The notes under the pieces are model-generated. The model was not told where the DNA came from. It worked only from the letters and a program-made list of their open reading frames with translations, and did no database searches. A stretch of DNA of 63,375 bases from Rhodothermales bacterium (GTDB lineage: Bacteria > Bacteroidota > Rhodothermia > Rhodothermales > UBA10348): NCBI GenBank assembly GCA_040221055.1, contig JAVJVN010000011.1, positions 1 to 63,375 on the forward strand, written 5' to 3'. The stretch's first letter is position 1. Every line of letters starts with the position of its first letter. This document shows, piece by piece, positions 32,801-41,595 of this stretch. The position numbers were made by a program, and so were the translations under genes.

Positions 32801-34348
32801 CTATTGGATTTCGATGGCCGACTGCGGCGCCGATTGGGGCGCTGTCGCCCGCTTCGTCTCGATGGTCTGCAGGAGCTCCGTAACGGCAGGCTCGCTCTTG
32901 TCCAGGAAGGGCTTGGGCATGACGCCCATGACCACCATGAGGACCAGGAGCGGAATGAGGATGCCGAGCTCGCGCGCGTTCAGATCCTTCATGTTCCGGT
33001 TCTCATCGCTCTCCAGGGGACCCCAGAACGTGCTGTAGACCATGTAAAGCAAGTAAACCGCCGCCAGGATGACGCCCGTCGTGGCTACGATGACCAGGAA
33101 CGGACTGCCGAGCGCCGTGCTCTTGAAGGCGCCGATCAGGATGAGGAATTCACCCACGAAGCCGTTCAGGCCCGGGAGGCCGGCCGAAGCCAGGACGCTC
33201 ACAATCATGAAAAAGGTCAGGACCGGGACGGACCGCGCAATGCCGCCGAAGTCGGACATGAGCCGCGTATGGCGACGCTCATAGAGCATGCCCACAATGA
33301 GGAACAGCGCGCCGGTCGAAATGCCGTGGTTGATCATCTGGATCATGGCGCCCTGCATGGCTTCGGTATTGAACGCGAAGATGCCGAGCACCACGAATCC
33401 GAGGTGGCTCACGGACGAGTAGGCCACGAGTTTCTTGGCGTCCGTCTGCGCGCGCGAAACCAGGGCGCCGTACACGATGCCGATGACCGCCAGGACCGCG
33501 AACAGCATGCCGTACTCGGCGGCCGCGTTCGGGAAGAAGGGCAGGCAGAACTTGACGAGCCCGAAGGTCCCCATTTTCAGGAGCACGCCGGCCAGGATGA
33601 CGCTGCCACCCGTTGGGGCCTGCACATGCGCGTCGGGAAGCCAGGTGTGCAGCGGGAAGAGCGGCACCTTGATGGCAAAGGCCAGCGCGAACATCAGGAA
33701 CAGCCAGCCCTGCATGTCGATGGGCATGTTGTAGGCGACCAGCTTGAACCAGTCCGTCGTGAAGACGCCGCCGTTCACGGCATCGCCGGCCGCGAACCCG
33801 AGGGCAATGAGCGCCACGAGCATGAGCAGCGATCCGACCAGCGTGTAGATGACGAACTTGAGCGCCGCGTAGACCCGGTTTTCGCCGCCCCAGATGCCGA
33901 TGATGAAGTACATCGGGATGAGCGTGAGCTCGAAGAAGATGTAGAACAGGAAAATGTCGAATGCCGCGAAAACACCCGTGACGCCCGTCTGGAGGACCAG
34001 CAGCAGGACGTAGTAGGGCTTCAGCGACTTCTGGATGTAGGTCCAGGACGACAGCACGACAATCGGCCCCAGGAGCGTCGTGAGCAGGATGAGCAGCAGG
34101 TTCAGCCCGTCAATGCCGACGTAGTACTTGATGTCCATGGTATCCGGGAACCAGCTCGAGGACATCTGCGCCAGCTGGGGCGCCGTGGCCGTCGAGATGG
34201 CCGGGTCGAACTGCATCCACAGTCCGAGCGACACCACGAACGTGACGAGGGTGGTCAGGAGGGCCGACCATTTGATGGCCTGCTCACTCCGGGCAAGCAT
34301 CGTCAGAAGGGCTCCGACGAGGGGCAGGAAAATGACGATCGAAACCAT
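32801..34348 (-). CDS. nuoM: NADH-quinone oxidoreductase subunit M
   Basis: 515 residues, 14-helix antiporter-like proton-pumping subunit. Signatures: the GLNLLLILLTTLLGPI helix, FYIFFELTLIPMYFIIGIWG with the conserved Glu, PLFPLHTWLPDAHVQAPTGG, and KLVAYSSVSHLGFVVLG. It starts 3 bases after nuoL stops, typical of this operon. The C-terminus ends in a flexible Ala/Pro/Ser-rich tail. Confidence 0.94.
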   Translation of the reverse strand: MVSIVIFLPLVGALLTMLARSEQAIKWSALLTTLVTFVVSLGLWMQFDPAISTATAPQLAQMSSSWFPDTMDIKYYVGIDGLNLLLILLTTLLGPIVVLSSWTYIQKSLKPYYVLLLVLQTGVTGVFAAFDIFLFYIFFELTLIPMYFIIGIWGGENRVYAALKFVIYTLVGSLLMLVALIALGFAAGDAVNGGVFTTDWFKLVAYNMPIDMQGWLFLMFALAFAIKVPLFPLHTWLPDAHVQAPTGGSVILAGVLLKMGTFGLVKFCLPFFPNAAAEYGMLFAVLAVIGIVYGALVSRAQTDAKKLVAYSSVSHLGFVVLGIFAFNTEAMQGAMIQMINHGISTGALFLIVGMLYERRHTRLMSDFGGIARSVPVLTFFMIVSVLASAGLPGLNGFVGEFLILIGAFKSTALGSPFLVIVATTGVILAAVYLLYMVYSTFWGPLESDENRNMKDLNARELGILIPLLVLMVVMGVMPKPFLDKSEPAVTELLQTIETKRATAPQSAPQSAIEIQ

Positions 34349-34351
34349 GGA

Positions 34352-36334
34352 TCAGAAGAGCATGAGCCAGACGATGAGAAGGACACCGAATACAATGGAG
34401 ACGGCGTAGGACTGCACGTTGCCCGTCTGGATGTATCGAAGTACGAAGCTGACGGCGCGCGTGAAGAAGGCCACGCCGTTCACCAGACCATCAATGATGT
34501 ATTTGTCGAACGGAGCGAAGAAATGGTTTGCGCCACCGACCACCGGGCGGACAACGGCCTTGTCGTAGGCCTCGTCCAGGAAGTACTTGCCGGCCCAGAG
34601 GGTGTAGAGGCCGCCGAAACGGCTTTTCAGGGTCTCGTCGAAGGCCAGTCCCTTCGTCGTGTACCAGCGCCATCCCAGGGAAACCCCGATGATGGCCACC
34701 GCCGAGCCGAGCGCAATCAAACCCCACTCGAGGGCCAGCGAAACGTGCCCGTCGAACAGTTTTTCGGCCACCGGGCCGCCTTCGCCGGCCAACCAGTGGT
34801 GGATCCAGTTCAGGTCGCCGTGGGCGATGACCGCCGGAATGCCCAGGAAACCGCCGACCATCGAGAGGCCGGCGAGGACCCAAAGCGGGAACGTCATCGA
34901 CGCGGGCGATTCGTGCGGGTGGAGGGTGTCGGCGTGGGGCCAGCGGGGGGCGCCTTCAAAGGTCAGGACGTAGGCGCGCATCATGTAGATGGCCGTCAGG
35001 AGGGCCGTGATCAAGCCCACGATCCAGGCGAACCAGCCGATCGGGAAGCCGAAGGAAGCGGCTTCGAAGGCCTTGAACAGGATTTCGTCCTTCGAGAAGA
35101 ACCCGGCCAGGAGCGGGATGCCGGCAATGGCGAGGGTCGAAATGAGGAACGTCATCCGCGTGGCGGGCATGTACTTGCGGAGGCCTCCCATGGTGCGCAT
35201 GTCCTGCGGATCCAGCTTGTGGCCGTGCCCGTCGTGCGCCAGTTCATGCTCCACGTGGTGCATGCCGTGGATGACGCTGCCGGAGCCAAGGAAGAGGCAG
35301 CCCTTGAAGAAGGCGTGCGTCATGACGTGGAAGATGGCCACGTAAAAGGCGCCGACGCCCGTGGCGACGAACATGTAACCCAGCTGCGATACCGTGGAGT
35401 ACGCCAGGACTTTCTTGATGTCGTTCTGCGTGATGGCAATCGTGGCAGCGACCAGCGCGGTGGTGGCACCGACCACCGTGATGACCATCATGACATTCGG
35501 CGCCATGAGCACGAGCGGGGAAAGGCGGGCCAGGAGGTAGAGTCCCGACGTGACCATGGTGGCCGCGTGGATGAGCGCCGAAACCGGCGTGGGGCCCGCC
35601 ATGGCGTCCGGGAGCCACGTGAAGAGCGGAATCTGGGCGGACTTGCCGGTGGCGCCAATGAACAGCAGCAGCACGATCCAACCGATGGTGGCTTCCGGCA
35701 TGTTCAGGCCTTCGGTCAGGATGACGCCTACATCGAGTGACCCGATCTCTTTGAAAATCATGAACATGGCAATCAGGAAAGCAAAGTCCCCGATCCGGTT
35801 CATGATGAATGCTTTGTTGGCCGCTGCGCTGTTCTTCAGGTTCGTGTACCAGAAGCCGATGAGCAGGTAGGAGCAGAGCCCGACGCCTTCCCAACCGAGG
35901 AACAGCACCACCAGGTTGTCCCCCAGGATGAGGTTCAGCATGGCGAAGATGAACAGGTTCAGGTAGGCGAAGAAGCGCCAGAACCCGTCGTCGCCGTGCA
36001 TGTAGCCGACGGAATAGACGTGGATGAGGCTGCCGACGCCCGTGACCACCAGCCCCATGAGGAGCGAGAGTTGGTCAATCCGGTAGGCAAAATCCAGCGA
36101 GAGGTCGCCGGCGGCCATCCAGGTGAACGCGGACCATACAATGGGCTCGCCGTCGTAGGCCAGGAACAGGTAGACGAACGCCAGGAAGGGGACCGTGACC
36201 ATGGCCGTCCCGATGGCGCCGATCAGGCCCTCCTTGGACCGGTACGAGGGCATGAAGAGGCCCACGAGCCCGTTCAGTGCCGCTCCCGCCAGCGGAAGCA
36301 ACAGAATCAACAGAATGAGTACAGCAGAATCCAT
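34352..36334 (-). CDS. nuoL: NADH-quinone oxidoreductase subunit L
   Basis: 660 residues, the largest antiporter-like subunit, including the long lateral helix in its C-terminal part. Signatures: WEGVGLCSYLLIGFWY, AQIPLFTWLPDAMAGPTPVS, KKVLAYSTVSQLGYM and the HAFFKGCLFLGSGSVIHGMH segment. The DLSLDFAYRIDQLS motif is near residue 55. The gene follows nuoK after 27 bases. Everything looks full-length and intact. Confidence 0.95.
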   Translation of the reverse strand: MDSAVLILLILLLPLAGAALNGLVGLFMPSYRSKEGLIGAIGTAMVTVPFLAFVYLFLAYDGEPIVWSAFTWMAAGDLSLDFAYRIDQLSLLMGLVVTGVGSLIHVYSVGYMHGDDGFWRFFAYLNLFIFAMLNLILGDNLVVLFLGWEGVGLCSYLLIGFWYTNLKNSAAANKAFIMNRIGDFAFLIAMFMIFKEIGSLDVGVILTEGLNMPEATIGWIVLLLFIGATGKSAQIPLFTWLPDAMAGPTPVSALIHAATMVTSGLYLLARLSPLVLMAPNVMMVITVVGATTALVAATIAITQNDIKKVLAYSTVSQLGYMFVATGVGAFYVAIFHVMTHAFFKGCLFLGSGSVIHGMHHVEHELAHDGHGHKLDPQDMRTMGGLRKYMPATRMTFLISTLAIAGIPLLAGFFSKDEILFKAFEAASFGFPIGWFAWIVGLITALLTAIYMMRAYVLTFEGAPRWPHADTLHPHESPASMTFPLWVLAGLSMVGGFLGIPAVIAHGDLNWIHHWLAGEGGPVAEKLFDGHVSLALEWGLIALGSAVAIIGVSLGWRWYTTKGLAFDETLKSRFGGLYTLWAGKYFLDEAYDKAVVRPVVGGANHFFAPFDKYIIDGLVNGVAFFTRAVSFVLRYIQTGNVQSYAVSIVFGVLLIVWLMLF

Positions 36335-36361
36335 GGTCGAACCGGCGGGGATGTGGGGTCC

Positions 36362-36667
36362 CTAGTATTTGAACAGGTTGAATTCGGTAACGTCGATCGT
36401 CGTCTTGTTCCTGAAGATGGCAATCACAAGTGCCAGGCCGATGGCGGCCTCTGCAGCAGCGACAGCCATCACGAAGAACACCAGGATCTGTCCCTGGGGA
36501 TCACCCAGCGACTGGCTGAAGGCCACCAGCGTCAGATTCACGGCGTTCAGCATGAGCTCGACCGACATGAGCATGACGATGGCGTTGCGCCGGAAAAGAA
36601 AACCGATGACGCCCGCCGTGAAGAGCACGGCACTGAGCGACAAGTACCAATTGAGGGTGACTTCCAT
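36362..36667 (-). CDS. nuoK: NADH-quinone oxidoreductase subunit K
   Basis: 101 residues, three membrane helices. The conserved buried glutamates are in [15 protein letters not shown] (helix 2) and [11 protein letters not shown] (helix 3). The ATG overlaps the nuoJ stop by one base (TGATG), so the two are co-translated. NuoK forms part of the proton path near the quinone site. Confidence 0.95.
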   Translation of the reverse strand: MEVTLNWYLSLSAVLFTAGVIGFLFRRNAIVMLMSVELMLNAVNLTLVAFSQSLGDPQGQILVFFVMAVAAAEAAIGLALVIAIFRNKTTIDVTEFNLFKY

Positions 36668-37176
36668 CAGACAGCTTTGCGTTTGGCCAGCATGACGGCA
36701 CCGATGGTGGCGGCAAGCAGGAGAATACCAATGATTTCAACCGGCATGGCGAACTGCACGAACAGCGATTTCGCCAGATTGGACGCCGAGCCGTTTTCCG
36801 CGACCGCTTCCAGGCTGCCGGGAACGGGAAGCATGTCCAGGCTGGATGCCACCACGAATGACAGCATGGCCAACAGGCCCATGCTCAGCACATACGCGAG
36901 CACACGACGACCGTCGATTTTCTTCAGGTCCGGCAGGGCTGCCAGGTTCAGCAGCATGAGCACGAACAGGAACAGCACCATGATGGCACCGGCGTAAACC
37001 AGCACCTGCACCACGGCAATGAACTCCGCATTCAGCGTCAGGTACAGGCCGGCAATGCAAAACAGGTTCAGGATGAGCCAGAGTGCGCTGTTTACCGGGT
37101 TCCGGGAGATGAGCATGCCGAGCGCTCCGGCAATGGCAGCGGTCGCGAGCGCAAAAAACAGGATCTGGGCGGCCAT
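36667..37176 (-). CDS. nuoJ: NADH-quinone oxidoreductase subunit J
   Basis: 169 residues, five membrane helices. Signatures: [20 protein letters not shown], and [17 protein letters not shown], which includes the pi-bulge helix region. ATG at 37176 is chosen; the frame stays open upstream but the extra sequence is not family-like. This is the first complex I gene in the window and the next gene upstream (MATE) is divergent, so nuoJ seems to start a separate transcription unit, with nuoA-I elsewhere. Confidence 0.92.
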   Translation of the reverse strand: MAAQILFFALATAAIAGALGMLISRNPVNSALWLILNLFCIAGLYLTLNAEFIAVVQVLVYAGAIMVLFLFVLMLLNLAALPDLKKIDGRRVLAYVLSMGLLAMLSFVVASSLDMLPVPGSLEAVAENGSASNLAKSLFVQFAMPVEIIGILLLAATIGAVMLAKRKAV

Positions 37177-37225
37177 GTACGTCCGTAGGGTGGGGTTGAT
37201 CGCGGCGCAAGTTAGCGACCGTCCG

Positions 37226-37255
37226 ATTGTACGGCAAGGAAAGATCCGATAAAGA
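37226..37255. promoter_or_regulatory. Weak divergent promoter region between nuoJ and the MATE gene
   Basis: On the minus strand TACAAT (37231-37226) is a good -10 box about 50 bases before the nuoJ start, though its -35 is poor. On the plus strand TTGTAC (37227-37232) and TAAAGA (37250-37255) are spaced 17 bases apart ahead of the MATE gene. The two would overlap. Both are suggestions from motif inspection only. Confidence 0.3.
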
Positions 37256-37316
37256 CACCGATGCGATTGGGTGATGCGCCACCCGAATGTGTAGACTGCT
37301 GCATCCCGGCAAGCAA

Positions 37317-38738
37317 ATGCATTCCAGTACTGACAACGCGCACGCCGCGTACTCCTCGTCCTTGTGGCGGGACATCTCTGCCGCCATGCGCGGCGCACAA
37401 TTCGACTACACGTCCGGCAACCTCTGGCGGGCCATCATCATCCTGGCCATCCCGATGGTGCTGGAGATGGTCATGCAGTCCGTCCTGGAAGTGGTCGATA
37501 TCTACTTCGTGGGGCGGCTCGGCGCTGACGCGGTTGCGGCCGTCGGCCTGACGGCCAGTCTCATCATCATCATTTTTGCCATCGGGCTCGGCCTCGGCAT
37601 TGCCGCGACGGCCATGGTGGCGCGGCGCATTGGCGAAAAAGATGTGGACGGCGCGGGCGCGACGGTCTGGCAGGCCGTGCTGTTGACCCTGGCGGTGGCG
37701 CTCCCGACCGGTGTGTTCGCCATCTTCACGGCCGATGATCTGCTCCGCCTCATGGGCGCGACGGAATCCGTGGTGGCCATCGGCACGCCCTACGCACAGG
37801 TCATGCTGGGCTCCAACGTGGTCATCCTCATGCTCTTCCTGCTGAACGCGGTGTTCCGCGGTGCGGGGGATGCGAGCGTGGCCATGCGGGTGCTCTGGAT
37901 AGCGAACATCCTGAACATCATCCTGGACCCCATCCTGATTTTCGGGTGGGGACCCATTCCGGCGTACGGTGTGATGGGCGCGGCCGTGGCCACGGCCATC
38001 GGCCGCGCCGCAGGGATTGGCTACCAGGTATGGATCCTGATGGGCGGGCGGACCCGGCTGCAGCTCCGGCGCAAGCACATGGTGCTGCAGACGTCCGTCA
38101 TGCGGCGGCTGGTGCGTATTTCACTGCCGGGCATGGCGCAGTACCTGGTAGGAACGGCCAGTTGGCTGGCACTCATGCGGATCATGGCCGAGTTCGGCAG
38201 CGAGGCGCTGGCGGGCTACACGGTGGCCGTGCGGATCATCATCTTCGCGCTCCTGCCCTCGTGGGGCATTGCCAACGCGGCGTCGACGCTCGTGGGGCAG
38301 AACCTGGGGGCGAAGCAGCCGGATCGGGCCGCGACCTCGGTCTGGTACTGCACGCTGGCGGACGTGGTGTTCCTGTCGCTCATGGGCGTCGGGTTCTGGA
38401 TATTCGCCGACGAGGTCGTGGGGATCTTCGTGTCCGAAGCGGGGGCCCGCGCCGTTGGCGTGCAGAGCATCCACATCCTGACGCTGGCCTACCCCATCTG
38501 GGCGGTGAGCATGGTCATCATCCAGGCCTTCAACGGCGCGGGCGACACGTCCACGCCTACCTGGATCCACTTCCTGGCCTTCTGGGTGCTCCAGTTGCCC
38601 GCCGCCTGGTATCTGGCCCTGCACCAGGAAATGGGGCCGCTCGGCGTGTTCCTGGCCATCGTGGCGGGACAGTCCGCCGCGGCGGTGATGGGCGCGGTGA
38701 TGTTCAGGCGGGGGAGCTGGAAGGCGACTGAGGTTTAG
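37317..38738 (+). CDS. MATE-family multidrug/toxin exporter
   Basis: 473 residues from ATG 37317 (ATGs at 37287 and 37386 are alternatives). Twelve hydrophobic helices in two homologous halves. Family features: LWRAIIILAIPMVLEMVMQS, VDIYFVGRLGADAVAAVG, RGAGDASVAM with its second-half counterpart NGAGDTSTPTW, and LVGQNLGAKQPDRA. It should export cationic compounds by sodium or proton antiport; sodium coupling would fit the nearby NhaD. It is divergent from nuoJ and its 3' end overlaps the convergent acetyltransferase gene by 35 bases. Confidence 0.9.
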   Translation: MHSSTDNAHAAYSSSLWRDISAAMRGAQFDYTSGNLWRAIIILAIPMVLEMVMQSVLEVVDIYFVGRLGADAVAAVGLTASLIIIIFAIGLGLGIAATAMVARRIGEKDVDGAGATVWQAVLLTLAVALPTGVFAIFTADDLLRLMGATESVVAIGTPYAQVMLGSNVVILMLFLLNAVFRGAGDASVAMRVLWIANILNIILDPILIFGWGPIPAYGVMGAAVATAIGRAAGIGYQVWILMGGRTRLQLRRKHMVLQTSVMRRLVRISLPGMAQYLVGTASWLALMRIMAEFGSEALAGYTVAVRIIIFALLPSWGIANAASTLVGQNLGAKQPDRAATSVWYCTLADVVFLSLMGVGFWIFADEVVGIFVSEAGARAVGVQSIHILTLAYPIWAVSMVIIQAFNGAGDTSTPTWIHFLAFWVLQLPAAWYLALHQEMGPLGVFLAIVAGQSAAAVMGAVMFRRGSWKATEV

Positions 38739-39306
38739 CCCGGCGCTCCAGGCGCGCCCGGAGATGGTCCCGCACAGCCGGCCACTCCGGGCGCGTCACG
38801 GAGAAGTAGACCGTGTCGCGCAGCGAGCCGTCCGCGAGGATCATGTGGTGCCGCAATGTGCCTTCCTCGACGCATCCAATGGCGCGCATGGCCGCACGGG
38901 ATTGCGTGTTGCGGGCGTCCGTCTTGAGCTCAACGCGGTTGTACGCGAGCGTATCGAAGGCATGCGAAAACAGGAGCAGCTTGGCCTCCGTGTTCACCAC
39001 GGTGCCCTGCCATGCCGGGGCAATCCAGGTCCATCCGATTTCCAGGCGCCGATGCTCGGGAACGATGTTGCCGTAGCGGCTGCATCCGACGACCTGGCCC
39101 TCGAATTCGATGGAAAACGGCACGAACGTGCCGTCGGCGTGGCCGGCGAGTGCCTTTTGAACGTACCGGAGCATATCTTCCGGAGTCCGGACGGGATCGG
39201 GATTTACGTGCCAGATCCGTTCGTCAAGGCCGATTTCCACGAGCCGGTCCACGTCGGACAGGGCGAGTGGTCGGAGCCGGACAAATTTCCCCTCGAGTAC
39301 GACCAT
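38704..39306 (-). CDS. GNAT acetyltransferase, RimJ/RimL-like
   Basis: 200 residues. Acetyl-CoA-dependent N-acetyltransferase: the start VVLEGKFVRLRPLALSDVD, EIGWTWIAPAWQGTVVNTEA (the acetyl-CoA binding region) and LAYNRVELKTDARNTQSRAA with GCVEEGTLRHHM are typical of the ribosomal-protein-alanine acetyltransferase group. Substrate unknown. The ATG (39306-39304) overlaps the first ATG of the galactokinase-like gene (39305) on the opposite strand, so the two genes share start-codon bases. Its 3' end overlaps the MATE gene. Confidence 0.85.
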   Translation of the reverse strand: MVVLEGKFVRLRPLALSDVDRLVEIGLDERIWHVNPDPVRTPEDMLRYVQKALAGHADGTFVPFSIEFEGQVVGCSRYGNIVPEHRRLEIGWTWIAPAWQGTVVNTEAKLLLFSHAFDTLAYNRVELKTDARNTQSRAAMRAIGCVEEGTLRHHMILADGSLRDTVYFSVTRPEWPAVRDHLRARLERRAKPQSPSSSPA

Positions 39307-40564
39307 GATGCTGGATGCGTTGACGGAGCCGAGGCTCCAGGATTTGAAGGCCCACCTGGCCGCTCTTCCGGGCGAGTCGACCGTGCGCGTCATGTACGTG
39401 CCGGGCCGGATCGAGTTGCTGGGCAAGCACACGGACTATGCGGGCGGCGTGAGCCTGACGTGTGCCTCGTCGCGACGTATGGTGGCCATCCTGGCGGAAA
39501 CGCGGGATGCCGGAATCACCTTCATCGATGCCGTCACGGGAGAGCGCGAACGAATTGCGTTCGACGGCTCGGCGGTGGTCAAGGGCTGGGCGTCCTATGC
39601 GGACGTGGCCGTGCGACGCGTGGTGGAACGGTTCGGCAAGCCCAAGCGCGGCGCGACGGTTGTTTTCATGAGCGATATCCCGAAGGCGGCCGGCATGAGC
39701 TCGTCGTCCGTCGTGACCACGATGGCGGTGCTTGCGGCACTGTCGCTGAATGGTGACGGGCCGCAGGAGGGCGTGCAGACGCTCGGCGAACTGGCCACCT
39801 TCCTGGGCGAAGTCGAGTCGGGCGTGGGCACGCGGGGAGGCAGCCAGGACCACACGGCCATCCTCATGGGCAAGGACGGGAAGGCGTCGCTGTTCGGATA
39901 CCACCCGGTGGAACGGCTGCTGGAGCTGGATTGGCCATCCGACATGCATCTGGTCATCGGCGTCAGCGGCGTGAAGGCATCGAAGCGTACGGGGGCCAAG
40001 GAACTGTACAATGCGGCGTCGGCGCTGGCGCGTCGGATTGGCGAGGCGTGGGCAGACGACGGAATGCCGTCGTTGATGGGCGCCATCCTGGAACACGGCG
40101 ACATCGACGAATCCCGCGTAATTGAAATGATCGATGCGATTGCCGGGAGCCCGGAGGATCGGACGCGGCTTTGGCACCGGTTCGCGCAGTTCCACGACGA
40201 ATGCACGGTCGTCATACCCGATGCGGTCCAGGCGTGGCGGGCGGGGGATTGGGATACGTTCGGGGACCGGGTGGCCTACTCCCAGCAGATGGCGGAGGAG
40301 TGGCTTGGAAATCAGGTGCCCGAGACGTCCTGGCTCGTCCGGTCGGCGCGGGAGCACGGCGCGGTCGCGGCATCGGCCTTCGGTGCCGGGTATGGTGGCG
40401 CGGTCTGGGCGATGGTCCCCGTGGACCGGTCCGCCGCCATGATGGAACAGTGGTCGGCGGCCTATGGGCGGGCGTTTCCGGACCGGACGGGAAAGGCGTT
40501 GTTCTTCCGGGATCGGCCTTCCGAGGGTGTGCGTGTGGAAGGCGGTGCAACTTGGCCGGAATGA
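39305..40564 (+). CDS. Galactokinase-like GHMP sugar kinase
   Basis: 419 residues. ATP-dependent sugar-1-kinase fold. Motifs: the substrate signature PGRIELLGKHTDYAGG (Lys where galactokinases usually have Glu), the ATP-binding loop KAAGMSSSSVV, the catalytic-Asp region TRGGSQDHTAILMG (most galactokinases have a CGIMDQ-type motif) and the third motif ASAFGAGYGGAVWAM. The altered first and catalytic motifs mean the sugar may not be galactose. ATG 39308 is an alternative start. No galactose pathway genes are adjacent. Confidence 0.78.
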   Translation: MMLDALTEPRLQDLKAHLAALPGESTVRVMYVPGRIELLGKHTDYAGGVSLTCASSRRMVAILAETRDAGITFIDAVTGERERIAFDGSAVVKGWASYADVAVRRVVERFGKPKRGATVVFMSDIPKAAGMSSSSVVTTMAVLAALSLNGDGPQEGVQTLGELATFLGEVESGVGTRGGSQDHTAILMGKDGKASLFGYHPVERLLELDWPSDMHLVIGVSGVKASKRTGAKELYNAASALARRIGEAWADDGMPSLMGAILEHGDIDESRVIEMIDAIAGSPEDRTRLWHRFAQFHDECTVVIPDAVQAWRAGDWDTFGDRVAYSQQMAEEWLGNQVPETSWLVRSAREHGAVAASAFGAGYGGAVWAMVPVDRSAAMMEQWSAAYGRAFPDRTGKALFFRDRPSEGVRVEGGATWPE

Positions 40565-40615
40565 GTTCGTCTTGATGATGAGCGTGCCCCCATCACGCTT
40601 TCCTGTCAACAAACG

Positions 40616-40634
40616 CCGAGCGCCGGACGCTCGG
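40616..40634 (+). promoter_or_regulatory. Hairpin just upstream of the NTF2-like gene
   Basis: CCGAGCG (40616-40622) and CGCTCGG (40628-40634) form a perfect 7-bp stem with a 5-base loop, ending 10 bases before the ATG at 40645. A second weak stem AGCGTG/CACGCT lies at 40581-40599 followed by TTTCCTGT. These may end the kinase transcript or shape the next gene's leader. Confidence 0.35.
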
Positions 40635-40644
40635 GAATCCCGCC

Positions 40645-41526
40645 ATGAATCGTATTTCGCTATTCTCCGCATTTTTTGCGGCGATTATCCTCTTGGGCGC
40701 GCCCGCATCGATGGTCGCAGCCCAATCCGCATCTTCTGAATCTTCCCTGGATGAAGCTCGCTCCCGCCACGAGGTGATGGACGTCATCGAGACCCTCTTC
40801 GAAGGCATGCGCACCGGCAACGCCGACATGGTCGCGTCGACGTTCGCCGAGGGGGCGACGCTCGCATCCAGTGGCACGCGGAACGGCGTACCGTTCGTCC
40901 AGAAGAGTGCCGCATCGGAATTCGTGGCCGCCGTCGGCCGCCCTTCCCCGCAGCCATGGGATGAGCGCATCTGGAACGTCGAAATCGACGTCCGGGACAA
41001 CCTGGCCAGCGCCCGCATGGATTATGCGTTCTTCTTCGGCGAGGAGTTCATGCATTGCGGCCAGAATCACATCCAGTATGCGCGTCACGCCGACGGATCC
41101 TGGAAGACGATTGCCCTGGCCGATACGCGAACGCCGGCTGCCGAGTGTGAACTCGATCCCGACCAGGTGGAGGAAACCGCCGTGCGGGCTGCCCTGCGCC
41201 ACTACCTGAAGGGGCATGCGACGGGGGACGGAGCGCATCATGCGCAAGCCATGGCGGAAGAGGTGGGCAGCATGTACTTCGTGAATGACGGCGCCCTGCA
41301 GCAACGCACGTTCGAGGCCTACATTGCCGGATCCCCCGGGGCCCCGGCGCCGAACGAGGCCGAGCGTTTCCGCTACATCGACTGGGTGGAAGTCAGCGGC
41401 ACGGCCGCCGTTGGCCGCGTTGTCCTGGATTACCCGGGCACGTTCTTCGTGGACTACATGTCGCTGCTCATGATCGACGGCGAGTGGCAGATCGTGAACA
41501 AGATCTTCGACCGGTCTTCGAGGTAG
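40645..41526 (+). CDS. Secreted protein with two NTF2-like domains
   Basis: 293 residues. A signal peptide (LFSAFFAAIILLGAP, cleavage near VAA/Q) is followed by two NTF2/SnoaL-like alpha+beta barrels. The first spans about 40-165 (VMDVIETLFEGMRTGNADMV, then SWKTIALADTR). The second spans about 175-293 (AVRAALRHYLKGHATGD, then SLLMIDGEWQIVNKIF), the second resembling the lumazine-binding-like family. Such proteins bind small molecules or act as accessory enzymes; no catalytic role can be assigned. It is 80 bases from the kinase gene and 69 from ICDH. Confidence 0.72.
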   Translation: MNRISLFSAFFAAIILLGAPASMVAAQSASSESSLDEARSRHEVMDVIETLFEGMRTGNADMVASTFAEGATLASSGTRNGVPFVQKSAASEFVAAVGRPSPQPWDERIWNVEIDVRDNLASARMDYAFFFGEEFMHCGQNHIQYARHADGSWKTIALADTRTPAAECELDPDQVEETAVRAALRHYLKGHATGDGAHHAQAMAEEVGSMYFVNDGALQQRTFEAYIAGSPGAPAPNEAERFRYIDWVEVSGTAAVGRVVLDYPGTFFVDYMSLLMIDGEWQIVNKIFDRSSR

Positions 41527-41595
41527 TGGGGGAACACCGCGCGGGTCCGTCGCGTGTTTGGCTGCCTTTCTGACCACGCTTACCCGGATTGCCCC

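Noticed and set aside
32450-35740. A 1096-codon open frame on the plus strand
   Set aside because: It is antisense to nuoM and nuoL, whose translations are full-length and intact. Its product is a low-complexity string rich in His, Glu, Arg and Gly, typical of the reverse frame of a GC-rich membrane-protein gene.
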